Source: Candidatus Pelagibacter sp. (lineage in GTDB: Bacteria > Pseudomonadota > Alphaproteobacteria > Pelagibacterales > Pelagibacteraceae). From it: 7,796 bases of DNA. Below are positions 1-7,694 of the stretch, in pieces. Below the pieces are notes generated by a model that saw nothing but the letters and a program-made list of their open reading frames with translations, was not told the DNA's origin and made no database searches. Within the stretch, counting starts at the first letter, position 1. Every line of letters starts with the position of its first letter. A program made the translations under genes and the position numbers. The DNA lies in NCBI GenBank assembly GCA_002704185.1, contig PAFP01000050.1, positions 1 through 7,796 of the forward strand, written 5' to 3'.

Positions 1-434
1 ACGCTGGAAAATCTGCACAAGCAGCAGCAAATTATAACGCTAAAATAATGGAGCGTAATGCTCAAATGAAAGAGCAAGAGGCTAAACAGATTATGTCTGT
101 TCACAATGAATATAGCCTCCCTAAATTTGATAGAACCATGGAAGAGATCCAGGGTGCTACTAAGACATCTTACTTAGTTAGAGGTGCAGCTCTTTCTGGA
201 ACACCATTAGAAATGATTTACGAACAAGAAATCCAATTACAAACTGATAGAGACATCATGGATTACAACGCTGAGAATGCAAGAGATCAAGCAAACAATG
301 CAGCTATCCAAGCAAGAGCTGATGCTGATATGCAAAGATGGAGAGGTAAAGTTGCTAAGAAAGCATCTTACTATGCAGCGGGTGCAAGTTTATTAGATCT
401 TGGAATGAAAGCTAAAACTGCGGGGATAATATAA
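1..434 (+). CDS. T7 gp14-like internal virion protein, 5'-partial
   Basis: This is the C-terminal part of a small, helical, alanine- and glutamine-rich phage internal (ejection) protein. The reading frame is open to the left edge: from nt 3 fifteen further sense codons (AGKSAQAAANYNAKI) precede the first ATG at nt 48. The true start therefore lies outside the window and Met at 48 is probably internal. The stretch AQAAANYNAKIMERNAQ is the heptad-like Ala/Asn/Gln helix typical of the N-terminus of T7 gp14-type proteins. The C-terminus (KKASYYAAGASLLDLGMKAK) is a mildly hydrophobic helix, also usual in the family, and could contact membrane. In T7 such proteins sit in the capsid core and are ejected first, into the outer membrane. 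Its stop overlaps the next start (TAATG). Family assignment rests on remembered sequence style and gene order, not on a search. Confidence 0.75.
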   Translation, partial: AGKSAQAAANYNAKIMERNAQMKEQEAKQIMSVHNEYSLPKFDRTMEEIQGATKTSYLVRGAALSGTPLEMIYEQEIQLQTDRDIMDYNAENARDQANNAAIQARADADMQRWRGKVAKKASYYAAGASLLDLGMKAKTAGII

Positions 435-2572
435 TGGCAATAAAATTATATAAATCACAATTAACACCAACAGCTGCAGACAGCAATGTTGCAGATACAA
501 GACAAATAAATTTAGGCGAGGCTCAATCTATTGGTAAAGCTATGAAAGGTATGCTCCAATCTGGAGAAAATCTTTACATTAAACACCTAGACATCAAATC
601 TGATAATGAGCTTATAGAAAAATCAAAAGAGATAATGAATGGTAAAGGAGACAATGAGGGTTTAAGTGCAACAATTATAAAAGCCAAAGAGATGAAAGAC
701 GATAAAGCAGCTCTTAAATTATATAATGATAAATGGAAGTCTTTACTAGATAGCTCTAAAAATGAAGTTTCATGGATGACAAAAAAGAAATTGTCAAACT
801 TCATGAACAAACAGCAATTAAAAGATACTAACGCCATTAAGGTTTCTACAACTACCAATATGATTAATGGTTTAAGACTTAATTATTCAGATCAAATAGA
901 AGTTTGGAAAAAATCTATTGTGTATGGAGAAACAGCAATGGAAAAAGCTGCAGCTACTTCTGATCTTGCAAAATTTTTAGAAAGCAACAAAGCAAAAGAA
1001 GTATTTGGAGATGGTTTAGATAAATTAAAAAAAGATACCAATAGAGATATAGCTTTTTTTGGATATAAAAATGTTGCAATAGCAGATCAAAAGAAAGCAT
1101 TAGAGGCAGCTAAAAAAGATAAAAGATTAGATATAGAAGATGTTGAAAAACTAAAAACCGCTTTTAAAACTGGAAACGCTACAAGCAATAATCTTAATAA
1201 AGATAATGTTAAAAAAATGGAAAGTGCTTTAGAGGCGGGGATTATGTACGATCAAGACCAATGGAATACTGCATATCAAATTGCTTTTGATGGGAACGAT
1301 GAAAAAACTTTATTAAAATTAAAAAATATGGCTGAGGATGGAGAGTTATATTCTCAACTTAGCACAATGTCTGTATCTGACATTGAGAATAGAAGAAATA
1401 TTTTACAAGAATACGCAAATAAAAAAATGCGTGAGGGTAAAGGTGTTGAATTAAATTTTGCAAGAAATTTAGAAATTACTAAAAAATATCTATCAAAACT
1501 AAATACAAATCTTAATAAAGATCAATTAGCAACAGCTCATACACAAGGAATAATAACTTTAAATGAAATTGGTTTTGATAAAATGTTGTCTCCAGGTGGA
1601 AGTATTGAAGAGTTTGCAAGCTCTATAACTGAAAGAATTGCTCAAGCAAAATCAGTAGCAAATTTTTATAAAAGAGATGTTAAATTTTTTACTGCAAATG
1701 AGGAAAAACAAATTAGTGATGCCTTTGCAGCTGCAGATAATAAAGATGAATTAATACAGCTTTCAACAATTTTAGTTAAAGCCTTTGGTACAGACAGCGA
1801 TTTAGCTTTTAAACAACTTACAAAAAATAATACTATTCTTTCTACTATTGGCGGACTTACTATCATGAATGATTATGAGCCAAGCGAAAATGTAAATTTA
1901 ATAGCAGAGGGTTTTTTAATTTCTAAAAACAAACAATTAGCTGGTATATATAAAATTAAAACTACAGACACGGGTTATTTATCTGCAGTAGCAAAATATC
2001 AAAAAACATTTCTCCATAACGAAGATACTTTTAATAATATTGTTCAAGCAGCTAATTATATTTACATGGCTCAATTAAGAAACGATGGCAAAACTACAAA
2101 TGATTTTAAAGCTGGAGATTGGGAAAAAGCATTTATTATGGCATCGGGTGGGACTAATGCAGATTATAATATAATGGGAAATAATTTTACATTAACTGGA
2201 ATGGGTGGTTATGACAATGACACTAGAGGAAATCAAGTACATATTCCACCATGGTTAAAAAATGGAAACTTTGGAGATGTTGTTGAAAGATTAAAATCAG
2301 ACGAAAATTTATGGTTAAAATCATCTGTGCTTGAAAGCAACGCTATTATTGGAGATGGAGTAATGAAAGGAGAAGAAATTACTTTAGCCGAAATTTTTAA
2401 AGAAGATGATCCATATTTTGTAAGTATAGGAAATGGTAAATACAGAATAGCCATGGGAGAAGATCCTACTGAGCCAGGTGCAGAGGCAGAATATTTAATG
2501 AATAAAGATGGTGGCTATTTCATTATTAACATAAATAAAATTAGAGACGAAATAATTACGGGAATGAATTAA
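434..2572 (+). CDS. Internal virion (ejection) protein, T7 gp15 position, 712 aa
   Basis: This is a large, mostly helical, lysine- and asparagine-rich protein with no signal peptide and no clear membrane segment. It occupies the place and has about the size of T7 gp15 (roughly 750 aa). The N-terminus (residues 1-50) is a short basic leader, KLYKSQLTPTAA, followed by a helix. Residues 50-470 are long charged helices. Residues 560-712 look like a separate C-terminal module with GGTNADYNIMGNNF, HIPPWLKNGNFGDVVERL, VSIGNGKYRIAMGE and YLMNKDGGYFIINI. I recognise that pattern (PPW, then a graph-like SxGxGxYR strand, then a YLMNxDGxxF strand) from large uncharacterised internal proteins of other proteobacterial podoviruses and prophages. 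The likely role is part of the ejected trans-envelope tube. No enzyme motif is visible. The ATG overlaps the upstream stop by one base and has only a weak Shine-Dalgarno (GCGGGG), so translation is probably coupled. Direct homology to gp15 is not shown. Confidence 0.75.
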   Translation: MAIKLYKSQLTPTAADSNVADTRQINLGEAQSIGKAMKGMLQSGENLYIKHLDIKSDNELIEKSKEIMNGKGDNEGLSATIIKAKEMKDDKAALKLYNDKWKSLLDSSKNEVSWMTKKKLSNFMNKQQLKDTNAIKVSTTTNMINGLRLNYSDQIEVWKKSIVYGETAMEKAAATSDLAKFLESNKAKEVFGDGLDKLKKDTNRDIAFFGYKNVAIADQKKALEAAKKDKRLDIEDVEKLKTAFKTGNATSNNLNKDNVKKMESALEAGIMYDQDQWNTAYQIAFDGNDEKTLLKLKNMAEDGELYSQLSTMSVSDIENRRNILQEYANKKMREGKGVELNFARNLEITKKYLSKLNTNLNKDQLATAHTQGIITLNEIGFDKMLSPGGSIEEFASSITERIAQAKSVANFYKRDVKFFTANEEKQISDAFAAADNKDELIQLSTILVKAFGTDSDLAFKQLTKNNTILSTIGGLTIMNDYEPSENVNLIAEGFLISKNKQLAGIYKIKTTDTGYLSAVAKYQKTFLHNEDTFNNIVQAANYIYMAQLRNDGKTTNDFKAGDWEKAFIMASGGTNADYNIMGNNFTLTGMGGYDNDTRGNQVHIPPWLKNGNFGDVVERLKSDENLWLKSSVLESNAIIGDGVMKGEEITLAEIFKEDDPYFVSIGNGKYRIAMGEDPTEPGAEAEYLMNKDGGYFIININKIRDEIITGMN

Positions 2573-5133
2573 TGAGTATATTCTTTGATGAAGATAAAGC
2601 TCTTACTCCATCAACAAACGAGAGCTGGTCTAAGGGACCAAGAACCGACATATCTGAAAACTTTAAAGCTGTAAGTAAAGCATTTTCTATGACGGAACTT
2701 ACACAATCTGAAATAAGAAATAAGCAAGAGGAATACGGAAATGTAGTGCAGCTCCTACATGAAAGCGGCAACACAAATTTTGTAGATCCAACAGATCCAA
2801 TGAATTTTATGGTGGATGATATAGATATAGCTCCAAGTGTAGCTGAAATGGAAACTAGCTTTTGGAACCAAGTTGAAAACGCAAAAAAAAATAATTCAGA
2901 ATTAGATTTAAAATTAAAAGAGGCTGGTTATGACACCCAGGAAAATATGCAAAAAGTTATTGCAAAGAAAGCCAAAGATGCCTGGAGTGATTATGCCTCT
3001 GTAAGTGAAAGAGCTACAACATCTGGAAAAATTGTTGGTGGATTTGGTGGTATGGCTGTCACAGCATTTAAAGATCCATGGATGCAGCTAGGTGTACTGG
3101 CATCTTTTGGTTATTCTGTACCAGCAACATTTGGATCTGCAGCTCTTAGAGTTGCTTACATGGAGGCTATCATTGGAGCTGCTGCTGAAACAATGATCCA
3201 ATTAAAAGCTCAGCCTTATAGAAAAGAATTAGGTTTTGAAGATGCTGGTTTAGAAAGAGGAATTAAAAATGTATTTATGGTTGCTGGTGCATCGGCAGTT
3301 TTATCTCCAGCTTTATTAGGTGTATTTAAAGCATTTGGTAAAGGAATTGATGTTGGTAAAAAACATCTTTTTAAATTATCAGATGAGAAACTGCAACAAG
3401 TTGGAAAAGAATTAGGAGATCTAAATCCTAAATATAAAAATAAAGATTTAGACAATTATCAAATACCAAGAAAAGATAATCCATTTCCAGATAATGCAGC
3501 GGGCAGAACTGAGCATAGAGAAAGATTAGATCTTGCTGTTAAATCTTTTAATGAGGGAACTGAATTAGATTTACCACCAGCAAAAAATCCAGCTACAAAT
3601 ATTGAACCTCCAATAAGTTTTAAGGTTGGAGAATTTCAAGATGTATTTGATGGTCAAGGTAATTTAGTTAAAACTCAAATTGTAAAAGTAAGCTCATCTG
3701 GTAATTCTGCTAAAATTAAATTTAATGATGGATCTGAAAAAGTAATTACCCTGGATCCAAAATCTAGTGCATATCAAAATGTTAGAAATCCAAATTATAC
3801 TATTAGATCTGCTGGTTTAGGAGATGAAATACAAGGCAAACCAATTTCTAAATTATCTAAAGAAAAATTAAATGAAATTAGAACAAAATTACTAGAAAGA
3901 AAAAATTTATTTGAGGCAGATCAAAATAGAATAAATTATCAAGAGGGAGCTTACAATGATTTAATACAAGATCTTAATTCTCTTGATTTTAATCCACCTA
4001 AAATAACAACAGATACAAATGCTCCAGGCGTTAATAAAGCTGAGTTTAATAGAAATGAAAGTAAATTAGCTGAGGATCTAAATAATGTAAAAGATTTTGA
4101 TGTACCTACTGAGGCAACTTATAGAAATCAAGCCTCGTTAGATGAGGGATCCATGTTTGATGCTGGAACATCATTAGCCATAAGAAGTGAGGCTGGTGCT
4201 GGAGCTGCAGCAAAAACGCTACCTACTGGCAATCCTTTAGCAAAAACCCAAGATTTATTATCAAAATCCCAAGTCACAGATACAGCTCCTCCGTCTAAAG
4301 TTTTAGCAACTGCACAAAGCAAGCCACCGCTACTTACACGGGGAGAAACAAATAAAGTTGTAGGCGACATTAATTCCATAGGAAAACCATTATATCATAA
4401 AACTGACGATTTCAACGAGATATATAGTACATTATCTAAGAAAATCGATGCTGTTAAAGCAGAATTACAGCCAATAGCAACAAAATATAATGGCGATTTA
4501 AAGGCTAGAGTTAAGGATAAAGATAAGATTAAGTTAAAATTAAGCGTAAAAGATTTAAAACCACAAAATATTTCAGATTATTTAGGTGCTAGAATTAGTG
4601 TTGATAATATTACAGCTGCTAAATTGTTATTTTCTGAGCTAGATAAAACATACAAATTAATTGGCAGAGATGATTTTTTAGACGATATTGGTAGAACCTT
4701 AACTCACAAAACTCAATATAGAAGAATACATTTACAAGCATTAACAAAGGATGGTTTTTCTTTTGAATTACAAATTTCTTTAAAAGAGTTAGATCCATTA
4801 ATAGACGCATCTCATAAAATTTATACTGGTATAGAATATCAATTTGATAGATTTTGGACTAGCAAATCAGATTTTATAGATAAAGATGGAATTAACAGAT
4901 TATTAAAAGAACAAAAAATAATTAATACAAAAATTGAGAAAAAATATTTTGAAATAAAAGATAAAGAATTTACCAGATTTAATCCTACTAATGATGTTGA
5001 TATTCCTTATGTTGTTGGAACAAGATTAGATGAAAAAGGAGAGATTGTTCCTTTACTAACAACAGCCAGAGAGGCGTTTGAACAAGATGCAAAAGCACAG
5101 ACTATGTTCAAAAGATTGGAGAACTGCGTATGA
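2572..5133 (+). CDS. Internal virion protein with C-terminal RelA/SpoT-like nucleotidyltransferase domain, 853 aa
   Basis: This is a multidomain phage ejection protein. Residues 1-150 are charged and helical. Residues 153-256 are rich in Gly, Ala and hydrophobics (GGFGGMAVTAF, LGVLASFGYSVPATFGSAAL, AIIGAAAETMIQ, then VFMVAGASAVLSPALLGVF) and resemble the membrane-interacting segment of phage internal proteins. Residues 345-397 look like a small beta-barrel. Residues 520-595 are an Ala/Pro/Ser/Thr/Lys linker. Residues 600-765 resemble the RelA/SpoT synthetase fold: RVKDKDKIKLKL (646-657), DYLGAR (669-674), QYRRIH (715-720), FELQI (731-735), SHKIY (747-751). No HD hydrolase domain is seen. Residues 806-853 form a tail ending LENCV, typical of this class of phage protein. 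The role inferred is delivery of an alarmone-synthetase-like or nucleotide/tRNA-modifying activity with the genome. The start overlaps the upstream stop (TAATG) and the stop overlaps the next start (ATGA). The phage-protein call is firm, the domain call good, and activity unknown. Confidence 0.8.
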   Translation: MSIFFDEDKALTPSTNESWSKGPRTDISENFKAVSKAFSMTELTQSEIRNKQEEYGNVVQLLHESGNTNFVDPTDPMNFMVDDIDIAPSVAEMETSFWNQVENAKKNNSELDLKLKEAGYDTQENMQKVIAKKAKDAWSDYASVSERATTSGKIVGGFGGMAVTAFKDPWMQLGVLASFGYSVPATFGSAALRVAYMEAIIGAAAETMIQLKAQPYRKELGFEDAGLERGIKNVFMVAGASAVLSPALLGVFKAFGKGIDVGKKHLFKLSDEKLQQVGKELGDLNPKYKNKDLDNYQIPRKDNPFPDNAAGRTEHRERLDLAVKSFNEGTELDLPPAKNPATNIEPPISFKVGEFQDVFDGQGNLVKTQIVKVSSSGNSAKIKFNDGSEKVITLDPKSSAYQNVRNPNYTIRSAGLGDEIQGKPISKLSKEKLNEIRTKLLERKNLFEADQNRINYQEGAYNDLIQDLNSLDFNPPKITTDTNAPGVNKAEFNRNESKLAEDLNNVKDFDVPTEATYRNQASLDEGSMFDAGTSLAIRSEAGAGAAAKTLPTGNPLAKTQDLLSKSQVTDTAPPSKVLATAQSKPPLLTRGETNKVVGDINSIGKPLYHKTDDFNEIYSTLSKKIDAVKAELQPIATKYNGDLKARVKDKDKIKLKLSVKDLKPQNISDYLGARISVDNITAAKLLFSELDKTYKLIGRDDFLDDIGRTLTHKTQYRRIHLQALTKDGFSFELQISLKELDPLIDASHKIYTGIEYQFDRFWTSKSDFIDKDGINRLLKEQKIINTKIEKKYFEIKDKEFTRFNPTNDVDIPYVVGTRLDEKGEIVPLLTTAREAFEQDAKAQTMFKRLENCV
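4369..4866 (+). other. RelA/SpoT-like (ppGpp synthetase fold) domain region
   Basis: This is residues 600-765 of the 853-aa internal virion protein. Landmarks appear in the order expected for RelA/SpoT synthetase domains. First comes a basic nucleotide-binding stretch, R646/K648/K652 (canonical RxKxxxSIxxK). Next is D669 in DYLGAR (canonical DLxGxRI, where the Asp binds metal), followed by a helix and YKLIGRDDFLDD. Then come Y716 and H720 in QYRRIH (canonical GYxSxH), E732 in FELQI (canonical EIQIRT, where Glu is the second metal ligand) and H748/K749/Y751 in SHKIY (canonical HKxYK). The acidic, Tyr and His positions are kept, while the canonical Gly and Ser of GYxSxH and the Arg of EIQIRT are not. 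The domain is therefore divergent and may use another substrate, like toxic small alarmone synthetases, or be inactive. Confidence 0.7.
5118..5121 (+). promoter_or_regulatory. Ribosome binding site of the 851-aa gene
   Basis: GGAG lies inside the end of the upstream gene, 8 nt before the ATG at 5130. It supports that start, which overlaps the upstream TGA as ATGA. Of the three overlapping starts in this block it is the one with the clearest Shine-Dalgarno. Confidence 0.6.
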
Positions 5134-7685
5134 GTGGTTTTAAAAAATGTATTATTAATGGTATTAAAGAGGGTTTAATATCTGAGGATAGAGGAAGATT
5201 ACTATATAAAAATTTTGATGAGATTAGAGATTTTTACCAGACAAGAAAAAATTTAAACAAACCAGAGGCTGAGAAAAAAGCTGCAAGGGAAGTGTACGAT
5301 GCCATGAAAATAGAAGAGGCAGATAAGTTAAGATACACTTTGCAGATGAGAGCCAAGATGAATGAAATAGAATTTGATTTTAAAAATTATAGAAATTCAA
5401 ATGGAGAAGTAGATTACGCAAATGCTTATAGAGCTTACCTGGCTCAAGATAACTGGTCTTATAAACCCAACATTGAAAACCAAACAATGATTGAGAGAAA
5501 CAAAGCTCATGAATTAATGGGTAATTTAATGGATCAATATAGATATGGTTGGGGTGGGATGCAATCCAGGAAACAAAAAGCCAATAAAAAAATAATGGTT
5601 AGAGAGATCATGGGCGAAAGAACTGGAAATGTTAATGCTCAAGAACTAGCTCAAACTTGGAAAGAAGTAGCTGAACATTTAAGAAAAAGATTTAATTATT
5701 TTGGTGGTAAAGTTTTATCAAGAAAAGATTGGGGATTACCACAAATGCACGATACATTATCTGTTAGATCGGTGCAAAAAGATGATTGGGTTGATTTTGT
5801 TTTACCAAAATTAGATATTGAAAAAATGGTTGATGAAAGAACTGGTTTGCCATTTACAGATAAAAGTATTCGAGAGGCTTTAAGTGAAGTGTACGAAAGC
5901 ATATCAACAGAGGGTATGGCAACATTTAAGCCTGGAGTTAGCAGCTTTGGTAAAGCTCTACATAATAGAAGATTAGATCATAGATTTTTAGCTTTTAAAA
6001 GTGCAGACGATTGGATGGAATATCAAGCTAGATTTGGTAATGCAGATCCATATAAAACAATGTTAGATCACATAAATAGCATGAGTAGAGATATTGCTAT
6101 GCTTAAGATCCTTGGACCAAATCCAGACGCAACCCATGCCTGGGCGACAGCTACAATAAAAAAACAAGCAGCTATTGATGCTGCTAATGAGGCTAAAGGA
6201 TTATTTAAAAGAAAAAAAACTATTATTAAAGATAGTAGATTAAAAAAAGATGGCGTTAAAATTTATAGAACTGAACAAGATAGAACTAATGCAATTTTAG
6301 AAAACTCAAAAAATTTATTAGCATATCATAAGGGACATTTAAGCAAACCCGTTGATGGTTTTATGGGTAATACTTTTGCTGGTTTAAGACAGATCCTAAC
6401 AGCTGCACAATTAGGAGGAGCTGCGATCATGACTATTACAGATCAGCATTGGATGAGAATGACAGCAAAGTTTAATGGATTAAAAGCAACAAAAGCAAAT
6501 ACAACATCTGCAAAACAATTATTTGAGGGAATAAAAAAAGATAAAAAATTAGCAAAGCTAGCAATTAAACTTGGCTTAGGTGCTGAAATGTGGAGTGCTG
6601 TATCAGCTGTTCAAACTAGATATTTAATGGATATAGATGCTCCCATGTGGTCTAAAAGAGTTTCAGATGCAATACTAAGGGGATCTGGATTATCACATTC
6701 TACACAATCTAATAAATGGGCGTTTGGAATGATGGCTCTAGGAGAACTTGCTGAAAATGTAAATTCTCCATTTGTAAAATTAAATAAAAATTTACAAGCA
6801 CAATTTAAGAAATATGGCATTGGCGAAAAAGAGTGGGATATAATTAGAAAAACAAAATTATATGATGCTGGTATTGACGATCCATCTATGGCTGGTAAAG
6901 GTATGACTTACTTAAGACCAGATGATATTTTCCAAAGAGCTGATTTAGATGCTGGAACAAGAGAATATTTAACAACAAGATTAATGACATGGATTGCTAA
7001 TGAAACTAATTTTGCTGTTCCAACTGCATCTGCAAAAGGTAGAATTACTTTAGCTGGAGACGCTAGACCAGGAACTATAAAAGGAGAAATAATTAATTCT
7101 GGTTTAATGTATAAAAACTTTGCAATTACTTTAGGCATGACACATATGGCTAGAGGTTTGCAGCAGCAAGGATTTGCTGGAAAAGCTAAATACCTGGTTC
7201 CTATGATTATTGGTGGAACAATAATGGGATCTTTAGCTTATGAAATAAAACAAGTTGCAGCTGGTAAAAAACCAACTCCACCAGAAAAAATGGGTGCTAG
7301 ATACTGGATTAATGCGATGGTTTATGGTGGTGGATTAGGAATATTTGGAGATTTCTTATTTCAAGACACTAATAGATATGGCGGATCTTTGGCAAAAACT
7401 ATTGCTGGACCAGTTATAGGTTTTTTTGGAGATCTAATAAATTTAACATTTGGTAATGCAGCTCAGCTTGTAAGTGGCGAAAAGACTAATGCTGGCAAAG
7501 AACTTGTTGCATTTATACAAAGATATACGCCAGGATCTAACCTTTGGTATTCAAGAATAGTCACAGAAAGAATTATATTTGATAGCCTGGAGAAGATGTT
7601 AAACCCTAATTTTAACGCAGATAATAGGCGAAATATTAACAGATTAAGGAAGAGAACGGGACAAGAATATTGGTGGTCGCCATAA
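5130..7685 (+). CDS. Large internal virion (ejection) protein, 851 aa
   Basis: This is the last gene of the ejection-protein block, in the position of T7 gp16 but without a recognisable lytic transglycosylase domain. The N-terminus (FKKCIINGIKEGLISEDRG) and residues 30-190 are charged helices. Residues 270-330 (SFGKALHNRRLDHRFLAFK, then DPYKTMLDHINSMSRDIAMLKILGPNP) match my memory of a widespread family of large podovirus/prophage structural proteins. So do FAGLRQILTAAQLGGAAIMTI (416-436) and LRPDDIF (595-601), and the C-terminal RTGQEYWW motif that ends the protein. Residues 686-775 contain three glycine-rich hydrophobic stretches (YLVPMIIGGTIMGSLAY, INAMVYGGGLGIFGDFLF, TIAGPVIGFFGDLINLTF) that could enter the inner membrane. 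The inferred role is to form the inner-membrane end of the DNA ejection channel. The start is fixed by the ATGA overlap and GGAG 8 nt upstream. The gene is followed by a terminator. No catalytic motif is visible. Confidence 0.78.
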   Translation: MSGFKKCIINGIKEGLISEDRGRLLYKNFDEIRDFYQTRKNLNKPEAEKKAAREVYDAMKIEEADKLRYTLQMRAKMNEIEFDFKNYRNSNGEVDYANAYRAYLAQDNWSYKPNIENQTMIERNKAHELMGNLMDQYRYGWGGMQSRKQKANKKIMVREIMGERTGNVNAQELAQTWKEVAEHLRKRFNYFGGKVLSRKDWGLPQMHDTLSVRSVQKDDWVDFVLPKLDIEKMVDERTGLPFTDKSIREALSEVYESISTEGMATFKPGVSSFGKALHNRRLDHRFLAFKSADDWMEYQARFGNADPYKTMLDHINSMSRDIAMLKILGPNPDATHAWATATIKKQAAIDAANEAKGLFKRKKTIIKDSRLKKDGVKIYRTEQDRTNAILENSKNLLAYHKGHLSKPVDGFMGNTFAGLRQILTAAQLGGAAIMTITDQHWMRMTAKFNGLKATKANTTSAKQLFEGIKKDKKLAKLAIKLGLGAEMWSAVSAVQTRYLMDIDAPMWSKRVSDAILRGSGLSHSTQSNKWAFGMMALGELAENVNSPFVKLNKNLQAQFKKYGIGEKEWDIIRKTKLYDAGIDDPSMAGKGMTYLRPDDIFQRADLDAGTREYLTTRLMTWIANETNFAVPTASAKGRITLAGDARPGTIKGEIINSGLMYKNFAITLGMTHMARGLQQQGFAGKAKYLVPMIIGGTIMGSLAYEIKQVAAGKKPTPPEKMGARYWINAMVYGGGLGIFGDFLFQDTNRYGGSLAKTIAGPVIGFFGDLINLTFGNAAQLVSGEKTNAGKELVAFIQRYTPGSNLWYSRIVTERIIFDSLEKMLNPNFNADNRRNINRLRKRTGQEYWWSP

Positions 7686-7694
7686 ATAGTTATA

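Noticed and set aside
48..50. ATG at 48 as the true start of the first gene
   Set aside because: The frame is open with fifteen sense codons upstream to the window edge. These encode AQAAANYNAK-type sequence that continues the same helix, and there is no Shine-Dalgarno before 48.
574..858. Antisense reading frame of 94 codons
   Set aside because: It lies wholly within the 712-aa gene on the opposite strand, has no ribosome site, and its Ser/Leu/Phe-rich translation is what the complement of Lys/Asp/Glu-rich coding gives. The other antisense frames under the four genes (1666-1866, 2233-2454, 2556-2774, 3216-3455, 4128-4379, 4619-4810, 5696-5902, 6611-6820, 6908-7138) fail for the same reasons.
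4369..4866. Full bifunctional Rel/SpoT with HD hydrolase
   Set aside because: Only synthetase-like motifs are present. No His-Asp (HD) pair and no TGS or ACT regulatory domain can be seen in the protein.
2572..7685. T7 gp16-type lytic transglycosylase domain
   Set aside because: It was expected in an ejection protein of this position, but I could not find a convincing catalytic Glu with the usual surrounding motifs in either large protein.
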